From Prevotella sp. CAG:1320 (GTDB taxonomy: Bacteria > Bacteroidota > Bacteroidia > Bacteroidales > Bacteroidaceae), in assembly GCA_000435635.1 (NCBI GenBank), contig FR882099.1:1-13149 (forward strand): DNA of 13,149 nucleotides, written 5' to 3'. The notes under the pieces are model-generated. The model ran no database searches. It had not been told where the DNA came from and saw nothing but the letters and a program-made list of their open reading frames with translations. Positions 7,947-13,149 of this stretch are shown piece by piece; within the stretch, counting starts at the first letter, position 1; every line of letters starts with the position of its first letter. The position numbers and the translations under genes were made by a program.

Positions 7947-9713
7947 TTACATTGGCAAGGTTTCGTCGCGGAGCGCCACCCAGTCGTTCACATATACATG
8001 CGCACGCAGTTCCTCCTCGCCGGGAATGTCGCCGCCGATAGTGGAAACGGAATTCACCGTCACTTTATAAATGTTGTTACGCACAACAGCGTACTCCATC
8101 ACTCCGTTGGAAGTATCGTCATCATTGTTGCTGTGGCGCAGCCACCAGATATAGTAGCACTGGCCGTGGTAATATGTGCGCAGGCGTTCGCTGCTGTTAG
8201 TAAACAGCACCTCGCGAGTATTTATGCCATCTAGGTTTATCTGCGGACCATCAACTGAACTGCTTTCATCCACACCAAGTACGTTGTGCATGTATTTATT
8301 CCAATCTGGAATGGCGTCACGACTGAAGTCTTCTCCACTTGTTGCAAGTTCAGACAAATACGCCTTATAGCCTGTAGGGTCAGTCAGGCCATTGGCAAAA
8401 GCCGTAACATCACCCCAATCATTAAAATCAGCTACTGCGGCAGTTACGTATTGTGCGAAATTCTGCTTGTTGTTAAGGGAAGCCATCATGCCAGTCAGTG
8501 TGGTATATATCGTTGTGTTGTAACGGAAGAAGGTATGCCCGTCCTTGTATTCAACGCCTGCAGGGTGGAACTGTGCCTTGAACACGATGCCCGTGTTATA
8601 GTTTGTCGACGTATTTTCCTCCAACGTTGTGTTTTCAAGCGTATAACCAATGCGCTTCCAACCGGCTCCTTCACCTACCATATCTGTACCTTCCTCGCAA
8701 TAACCTGCCCACGTTTTAGGATTTGTGCCGTCCGGTATCGTCTGGAAGTATGTTTCTGGATTGTACAGCCCTGCTGCATTCACCTTTTGCCCGTTAGGAA
8801 GTTCAAAGTTATTATTACCATCTGACAACACAGCATTGGCTGCGTTTTTATCCAATGTCCACGGGTCAATTACATAATTTGTAGCCATGCCACCGGTTGC
8901 AGGCTCTTCGTCGCCAAGATAAACAACATCAGCATTAATGTCGTCACCGTGAGTTACTCGCTTAATGAGATATGTTCCTGCGGATAACTGGTTGATGATA
9001 ACAGCCCCGGTAATATTGACAGAACCGAGTGCGTCGCCACACGGGTAATTGTTTTCTTGGTTTGTCTTATAGTCTACACGTGCAGCCAAACGTTCAACTG
9101 TCACACCAACCGTAGCCGGATTGGCTTCACTTGTATTTTCGTCAGTTACAGTTATCGTTTCTCTTCCATCTTCTGACGACATCACAAAATCTCGATAATC
9201 CTCATCATCGTTGCCGCCCCATGCCTGTGTACAGATGTGGTTACGCACTCCGCCAAGATTACGTCCTTCTTCTGTCGAGACCCATGAATAATCACCTGGA
9301 TTAGCTACAACCAACACGTTATATTCAGTATCAAGCTCCAATTCTATTTGCATAACGTTGGTTACACCTTCAGTCACAGTCATATAAGCATATTCATCAA
9401 TAGGTGTAGATGCGTCTGAGTTTATACCATCTGCGGAACGGTAAAAAAAGACAAGCGCCGAAGTAATGGAATTTTCATACGATTGTCCTTCCTCACGGCC
9501 TTCGCCGTTTTCTTCACCTCCTGCTGGATCTTTGGCTCGTGTTCCTTGATTTTGCGACGGAACAGTAAGACGCAACTTAACGTAAACTTGCTGTTTTCCA
9601 TCACTACGACCACAATCATCTGATATGTCGTCATGCATGCTGCACGACGCCGTTACCAGCATCAATGCCAGACAGAGGGCGGAACCTAACCATTTATATT
9701 TATTGATATCCAT
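7947..9713 (-). CDS. Second Mfa1-family fimbrial subunit, lipoprotein precursor
   Basis: This 588-residue pilin-family lipoprotein is probably a minor or accessory subunit. The lipobox VTASC places Cys24. TRAKD gives a predicted protease cut at Arg59-Ala60, followed by a Gly/Glu-rich stretch (64-77). VERLAARVDY (206-215) is the core strand. The C-terminal part has the Mfa1-family hallmark more clearly than the first gene: CYYIWWLRHSN, then GVMEYAVVRNNIYKVTVNSV, and a last strand AHVYVNDWVALRDETLPM. That tail lacks the VLxWxKRxQ pattern of the first pilin and the anchor, so it may have a different partner. Coding starts 5 bases after AGGAG (9718-9722), and the next gene follows after 22 bases, so cotranslation is likely. 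In Porphyromonas the equivalent positions hold Mfa3/Mfa4-type minor subunits; I infer a similar role. An alternative is a second shaft pilin. Confidence 0.88.
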   Translation of the reverse strand: MDINKYKWLGSALCLALMLVTASCSMHDDISDDCGRSDGKQQVYVKLRLTVPSQNQGTRAKDPAGGEENGEGREEGQSYENSITSALVFFYRSADGINSDASTPIDEYAYMTVTEGVTNVMQIELELDTEYNVLVVANPGDYSWVSTEEGRNLGGVRNHICTQAWGGNDDEDYRDFVMSSEDGRETITVTDENTSEANPATVGVTVERLAARVDYKTNQENNYPCGDALGSVNITGAVIINQLSAGTYLIKRVTHGDDINADVVYLGDEEPATGGMATNYVIDPWTLDKNAANAVLSDGNNNFELPNGQKVNAAGLYNPETYFQTIPDGTNPKTWAGYCEEGTDMVGEGAGWKRIGYTLENTTLEENTSTNYNTGIVFKAQFHPAGVEYKDGHTFFRYNTTIYTTLTGMMASLNNKQNFAQYVTAAVADFNDWGDVTAFANGLTDPTGYKAYLSELATSGEDFSRDAIPDWNKYMHNVLGVDESSSVDGPQINLDGINTREVLFTNSSERLRTYYHGQCYYIWWLRHSNNDDDTSNGVMEYAVVRNNIYKVTVNSVSTIGGDIPGEEELRAHVYVNDWVALRDETLPM

Positions 9714-9717
9714 AAAT

Positions 9718-9722
9718 CTCCT
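9718..9722 (-). promoter_or_regulatory. Shine-Dalgarno for the second Mfa1-family gene
   Basis: AGGAG on the minus strand, 4 bases before the ATG at 9713, within a purine-rich run. It supports the chosen start, which also begins a good lipoprotein signal peptide. Confidence 0.55.
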
Positions 9723-9760
9723 CTCTTCTTAATTCTTAACTATCCGTTAGCTTAACGCTG

Positions 9761-9786
9761 ACTTACAGTTCTTCACTCTCCACTTA
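9761..9786. repeat. Degenerate intergenic repeat, copy 2
   Basis: Plus strand reads ACTTACAGTTCTTCACTC followed by TCCACTTA, which aligns with 11001-11038 apart from small indels. It lies within the 75-base gap, just after the anchor gene stop codon. Confidence 0.4.
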
Positions 9787-9788
9787 GA

Positions 9789-10928
9789 TTACAGTTCCTC
9801 AAACTGTATGCGCTTGCTCCAGCCGAGCACGCTTATGCCGACGTTGATGTACTGCAACTTGCCATTCAAAAGGAAAATCTCAAGGTCGTAGTCATATCCA
9901 CGGTCAAGGAATTCCTGCTTTGAGTAGTTGCGTATTTCGTCATAATTGGCAAGACGCGAAAGGATGTCCGGCAAGTTGAGCCTTATATTCTCATAGTCAT
10001 TGTCCTTGTTCCTGATGGAAAGCACACCGTCGTCTCCTGCTTCATCGTGAGAAATCAAACGCGATGTCATGAATTCAGCATGTCCGATATGGCCGACACC
10101 TTCTATTATGTTGCCATTTTGGTCGGTAGGCGGAGTGAGGTCATCCGTATTCCATGTCGCATAAGGACGATAAACTACAGTACCCGTTGTTTCATCGACA
10201 GAGTTGTCCCAGAGCAACGTAGAATTGCGGTCGGTAATTGTCATGTCATAGTTAGCAATGTCCATTTTCGTCGGGTCGCTAAGCTCGCGCAGGCTGACGT
10301 TGATTCTCTTGGTATCACGCATGAGCGAGACTGTGGCGTAAGCAGCACGGTTAGACTCGCGGCTGTACACCTGCACAGGCTCTGTGAGCATTCCGTGCCA
10401 AAGGGTATCGAGCGGCTGCGAGTTGTTGACGATGTCGTAATTGTTGTCTGCTGTTTGGACGCGGTCAAGCTGTATGCCGAGAGCCGTCATGTTAGCGCCT
10501 GCCGCCATATCGGTACGCACGAAGCGTGCACGTGAGTCGGCAAGCATGTCGGCATAAGGACGTTGCCCGGCCAGTGCGATAAACTGATACTTGCCGGGAG
10601 CCAGGTCGGTAATGTGCATGGCATAACCGGCATCCTTGAGTGGCGATGACGCCCCGATGTTGCTTTCCTCCTGCGTCTTTACAAGCTTGCCCTGCTCGTC
10701 GAAGATGTAAAGGGTGACGGAGCCGACGTGGTCGTTGAACATGTCGGCGCGCTGAAGATTGTAGTCATACTTGAAGTTGACGTAAAGCCCGTATGGACAG
10801 TCGCTTAAGTCTTCCTCCATCATGTCACACGAAGTGAGCGCGGCGGCTGCGAACACTGCGCAGCACAACCATTTGAAAGTTTTTTTCGCTGAATATTTCA
10901 TACCTCTGTGGTTTTTTATTATTTCCAT
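9789..10928 (-). CDS. FimB/Mfa2-family fimbrial anchor lipoprotein
   Basis: This 379-residue lipoprotein belongs to the FimB/Mfa2 family, whose members hold the fimbria in the outer membrane and limit its length. The signal peptide ends in LTSC with Cys34. The family signature follows at once: EEDLSDCPYGLYVNFKYDYN (38-57), then VGSVTLYIFDEQGKLV (68-83). LMRDTKRINVSL (202-213) is the usual mid-protein strand. The last strand, INVGISVLGWSKRIQFEEL, closely resembles the tail of the upstream major pilin. Unlike the three pilins in this operon it has no (S/T)-R-A site after the lipobox, which fits a subunit that stays lipid-anchored. The start is uncertain: Met10 (codon 10901-10899) would give a more usual 25-residue signal, with AGAGG only one base upstream, while Met1 has AAGAAGAA in front. 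The next gene lies 75 bases downstream. Confidence 0.92.
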   Translation of the reverse strand: MEIIKNHRGMKYSAKKTFKWLCCAVFAAAALTSCDMMEEDLSDCPYGLYVNFKYDYNLQRADMFNDHVGSVTLYIFDEQGKLVKTQEESNIGASSPLKDAGYAMHITDLAPGKYQFIALAGQRPYADMLADSRARFVRTDMAAGANMTALGIQLDRVQTADNNYDIVNNSQPLDTLWHGMLTEPVQVYSRESNRAAYATVSLMRDTKRINVSLRELSDPTKMDIANYDMTITDRNSTLLWDNSVDETTGTVVYRPYATWNTDDLTPPTDQNGNIIEGVGHIGHAEFMTSRLISHDEAGDDGVLSIRNKDNDYENIRLNLPDILSRLANYDEIRNYSKQEFLDRGYDYDLEIFLLNGKLQYINVGISVLGWSKRIQFEEL

Positions 10929-11000
10929 TTCTTCTTAATGTGAGTGATGGGAGTTATTATAGAACAGACAAGGCTTATAAAAGCTGTAGCTATCGAATTT

Positions 11001-11038
11001 TCCACTTTACGTTCTTCACTCTTCCCTCTCCACTCTTA
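11001..11038. repeat. Degenerate intergenic repeat, copy 1
   Basis: Plus strand shows ACTTTAC-GTTCTTCACTC, then a 6-base insertion, then TCCACTCTTA. The same elements appear in order at 9761-9786 in the next gap. On the message strand both are purine-rich (GTGGAGAG, GTGAAGAAC). Confidence 0.4.
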
Positions 11039-11047
11039 ATATATTGT

Positions 11048-11127
11048 CGCCCTCTTTAACAGGGCGGTTGTTGTCTTATTTGGTGGGTGCTCGGTATGAG
11101 CGCCGGTGTCATCCAAGCCTTACGGCT
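11048..11127 (-). promoter_or_regulatory. Cluster of three small hairpins
   Basis: On the minus strand: AGCC-GTAA-GGCT (11127-11116), a GNRA-type tetraloop on a 4-pair stem; GGCGCTC-ATACC-GAGCACC (11104-11086), 6 of 7 pairs; and CGCCCT-GTTAAAG-AGGGCG (11066-11048), a perfect 6-pair stem. None is followed by a T-run. Each is short alone, but three within 80 bases next to the pilin stem-loop hint at a folded RNA leader or spacer. Confidence 0.35.
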
Positions 11128-11219
11128 AATTTGACTTTTCTCCAAACTTGGCGGAAACACTAAGGTCCTTGCCGCCGATGCTGCCTGCAACAGCTGTCGT
11201 AATTGTTGTTTTTTTAATC

Positions 11220-11246
11220 CCGGTGGCGCCATCACGACGCCACCGG
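11220..11246 (-). promoter_or_regulatory. Stem-loop just after the major pilin gene
   Basis: A perfect 9-base inverted repeat (CCGGTGGCG / CGCCACCGG) encloses a 9-base loop, starting 36 bases past the last base of the pilin stop codon. On the transcribed strand it is followed by GGATTAAAAAAAC, an A-run and not a T-run, so it is not a standard intrinsic terminator. It could protect the 3' end of the pilin message or attenuate read-through. Confidence 0.55.
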
Positions 11247-11282
11247 AACGGAATTTATATGCAATGTTAAAAACTGCCTTTT

Positions 11283-13076
11283 TTACAAGTCTGCGCTTTG
11301 TGTACGCTTAGCCCAAGAAAGAACGTTGATTTCTACAGAAATCCAAGACTCTACCGGGTCATCAGGAGTTCCGTAAACCTCGGGAACTTCAGGATAACCA
11401 ATCTCTGTGATTGAGTTAACGCTGATTTCATACCAGTTGTTGCGGAGAACGCCCCAACGGCCGAGCCAGTTCTGATCTGCATTAGGCCCGGGATAGCTGG
11501 TCTCGCCACCTGCAGTCCAAGGTGTAGAATCGTCGCCGAAGTGCTTTACCATAACAGGATAGTAGCTGCGGCCACCCTTATAGTAAGCTATGCTGTTGTC
11601 AGCATTGATTTCTGCAATGATATCGTCATTGCCAGCTGCAGTCAATTTTTCAGGCACAGCATCGCCCTTAAACTTAGAAGCGGAAGCGTCAATTATCGTA
11701 ACCTCTGCAACATCAATGTAACCGCCTTCAACCGTGCTTGAATAAGTTACAGTGAGGTCAGCCTCGCCAAGTCCTGTATTGGGGTCATCAAGACCTGAGG
11801 TGGGATCCTGCAAAGCTGCTACAACAGTTGCATTCTGCAGGTAAGCAGCCTTAACGGCTTTATCAAGACCTGCCTTATTGAGGATGTTGTCCTTCAAGTT
11901 GTTGATTACATAGAAATCCTTGCTGTCAGCATCCTGGCCAGTTACTGTAAGGTCGGCAGCCACGATAACGCGGGTCGTCTGGTTCTGGTTCTGGTTTGCA
12001 ACATTAAATGTGTTCTCCAAGCAATAGTCGGCTGCGCCGGCAGCTTTGAGAGTTGCGGGAATGCCGCCAATTGCATTGTTGAACTCACCGGGAAGAGTAT
12101 AACCGTTGCCGTCATAGTTCGGGTCGATGCCCCAGTATGTGCGGTAAAGGTTTGTCGCAACAGGATTAGAGCCTACGAAACGATACCTGTCAGCTGTCGG
12201 GTTCGACGTTGAAGCATATCCCCACCAGTTTGCGCCGTCAACATTGCGGACAATGTAAGTTTTAGTGTTTGTCATGTCAAGCGCCCAACCAGCTATTTCA
12301 GTAGCAAGGCCGCCTGCTGTGGCAAGGTTTTCTCCTGCAACGACAGAAACCTTGGCAACAGCACGCTCTACATAAACACTTGCTGCAGGATTAGCCTTAG
12401 CCTCTTCTTCTGTTGTGAAGATGTTGTTCGGGTCGATTTCAGTGAGCGTCACAACACTGCCACCTGTCGGGTCGTTAGCACCACCCGGAGTTGTATAAAG
12501 CGGAGCGTTGGTCATGAAGAAATAGCCTTTGTCAGCCGTATTTGCCAACTGAGCGACATCTACAGTGGCAATCATGTCTTTCACATTAGCAACTGTAGTA
12601 GTACCTGCTGTGATGCCAGTTTTGTTGATTTGCCATCCCTCAGCAGCACTTGTTCCTGCGTCTACGATGTTATTGTCGTTAACCGTAACAAGGGCGTAAA
12701 CATTTGCGTTTTCATTTTCAGGCCTGGTTATCTTCTGTGTCAGCTGGTAGGTTGTTGTAATGTTTCCACCAACATTTGACGGATTTCCAATGCCTTCAAG
12801 GTCATACGCCCCTGTGAAAACGGCATCATCCTCGCTTGTTCCTTCGAAAACGAACAACGTTGCGTCTTTAACATTGTACTCCTCTGTCGTACCGTCGTCG
12901 AAATTGTCATTGGCACGCGAACTCGGCTGTGTAGGCAGGTTGATAGCCAAGCTAATGTAGCCTTTCCCTGTGGTGGAACTGCCAGTGCTGGGACCTTCGA
13001 CCAATGAGTTGTCGTCGGAGCAGCCCATCATGAGGCCTGCTGCCAAGGCGAACGCGAATAATTGAAACTTTTTCAT
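11283..13076 (-). CDS. Mfa1-family fimbrial major subunit (type V pilin), lipoprotein precursor
   Basis: This 597-residue protein is the likely shaft subunit of a type V fimbria on the cell surface. A lipoprotein signal (K2-K3, hydrophobic 5-17) ends in the lipobox LMMGC with Cys19. An Arg54-Ala55 site (PSSR|AND) sits where type V pilins are cut by an Arg-specific protease to remove the first strand. VERAVAKVSV (236-245) is a typical pilin core strand. The C-terminal third has the Mfa1-family pattern: SYYPVMVKH, then GVLRNNWYEISVNSITEIG, then a final strand ending VLSWAKRTQSADL. It is the first gene of the operon. The start is chosen because the signal peptide begins there; the upstream bases are A-rich with no Shine-Dalgarno, common for strongly expressed Bacteroidota genes. 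I found no convincing TTTG/TAnnTTTG promoter in the 73 bases left before the window ends. That it is the major rather than a minor pilin is inferred from its first position and the following mRNA structures. Confidence 0.9.
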   Translation of the reverse strand: MKKFQLFAFALAAGLMMGCSDDNSLVEGPSTGSSTTGKGYISLAINLPTQPSSRANDNFDDGTTEEYNVKDATLFVFEGTSEDDAVFTGAYDLEGIGNPSNVGGNITTTYQLTQKITRPENENANVYALVTVNDNNIVDAGTSAAEGWQINKTGITAGTTTVANVKDMIATVDVAQLANTADKGYFFMTNAPLYTTPGGANDPTGGSVVTLTEIDPNNIFTTEEEAKANPAASVYVERAVAKVSVVAGENLATAGGLATEIAGWALDMTNTKTYIVRNVDGANWWGYASTSNPTADRYRFVGSNPVATNLYRTYWGIDPNYDGNGYTLPGEFNNAIGGIPATLKAAGAADYCLENTFNVANQNQNQTTRVIVAADLTVTGQDADSKDFYVINNLKDNILNKAGLDKAVKAAYLQNATVVAALQDPTSGLDDPNTGLGEADLTVTYSSTVEGGYIDVAEVTIIDASASKFKGDAVPEKLTAAGNDDIIAEINADNSIAYYKGGRSYYPVMVKHFGDDSTPWTAGGETSYPGPNADQNWLGRWGVLRNNWYEISVNSITEIGYPEVPEVYGTPDDPVESWISVEINVLSWAKRTQSADL

Positions 13077-13149
13077 GTCTTTGTTGTTTGTGAATAGTGT
13101 TAATAACTAAAGTTTCCCACCCAAATAAATAGATAGAAAAATAACAGTT

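Larger units (their letters stand above)
10929..11282 (-). other. 354-base structured gap between major pilin and anchor genes
   Basis: No convincing gene lies here, but the stretch is not featureless. On the transcribed strand it holds four hairpins (11220-11246, 11116-11127, 11086-11104, 11048-11066), a degenerate purine-rich repeat (11001-11038), and several reading frames that stay open by chance or as remnants. No canonical Bacteroidota promoter was found for the anchor gene, so read-through from the pilin gene is likely. The hairpins could set the ratio between abundant shaft pilin and scarce downstream subunits by stabilising the pilin message or causing partial termination; that is inference. 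Confidence 0.5.

Noticed and set aside
8286..8825. A 179-codon plus-strand open frame
   Set aside because: Antisense to the second Mfa1-family gene; no ribosome site, domain or signal peptide that I could support.
11220..11246. Intrinsic terminator after the major pilin gene
   Set aside because: The stem is good, but the following bases on the transcribed strand are an A-run; the T-run exists only on the opposite strand, before the hairpin. Kept as a stem-loop of unknown role.
13077..13149. Promoter of the operon
   Set aside because: A TTTG on the minus strand at 13125-13122 could be a -33 element, but 19 bases on the sequence is TAACACTA, a poor match to TAnnTTTG. The true promoter may lie beyond the window.
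13077..13149. Invertible promoter controlling fimbrial expression
   Set aside because: Such switches are known in Bacteroidota, but no paired inverted repeats or recombinase gene are visible, and only 73 bases upstream are available.
1..13149. tRNA, rRNA, CRISPR array, insertion sequence
   Set aside because: No cloverleaf-like tract, regularly spaced repeats, transposase-like protein or terminal inverted repeats were seen.

Overview
The window looks like part of a Bacteroidales chromosome. The closest match in gene content is the Prevotella/Porphyromonas/Muribaculaceae group, but the genus cannot be fixed from the sequence. The evidence is four consecutive lipoprotein genes with type V (FimA/Mfa1-type) fimbrial subunit hallmarks, a giant secreted protein ending in a type IX secretion (T9SS) C-terminal sorting domain, and mostly weak Shine-Dalgarno sequences, which is typical of Bacteroidota. 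All five genes lie on the minus strand and are read right to left as one apparent fimbrial operon.

Layout in transcription order. (1) 13076-11283: Mfa1-family pilin, probably the major shaft subunit. (2) 11282-10929: a 354-base gap with several hairpins and no convincing gene. (3) 10928-9789: FimB/Mfa2-family anchor lipoprotein. (4) 9713-7947: a second Mfa1-family pilin. (5) 7924-6428: a pilin-like lipoprotein with an extra C-terminal beta-rich domain. (6) 6409-275: a 2044-residue signal-peptide protein with an N-terminal discoidin-like domain, further beta-rich modules and a T9SS-type C-terminus. It is a candidate tip adhesin, comparable in position and export logic to Porphyromonas Mfa5 but with a different binding domain. 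(7) 274-129: a 3' region with three hairpins, the last followed by six T's, which makes a good intrinsic terminator. (8) 128-1: no gene, only a short palindrome.

How the genes probably work together: the four lipoproteins would be exported by Sec, lipidated at the lipobox cysteine and moved to the outer membrane. Three of them (genes 1, 4 and 5 above) carry an (S/T)-R-A motif at residues 54-59, the position where type V pilins are cut by an Arg-specific protease so that the N-terminal strand is removed and strand exchange can occur. The anchor lacks this motif, as expected for a base subunit that stays lipid-anchored. The giant protein takes a different route (signal peptidase I, then T9SS).

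The points most worth a second look are the base-composition break inside the giant gene near base 2150 (GC-rich 3' part, AT-rich 5' part), which suggests modular replacement of the adhesive part; the structured gap between the major pilin and the anchor; a degenerate repeat shared by two intergenic gaps; and the unusual C-terminal extension of the 498-residue subunit.
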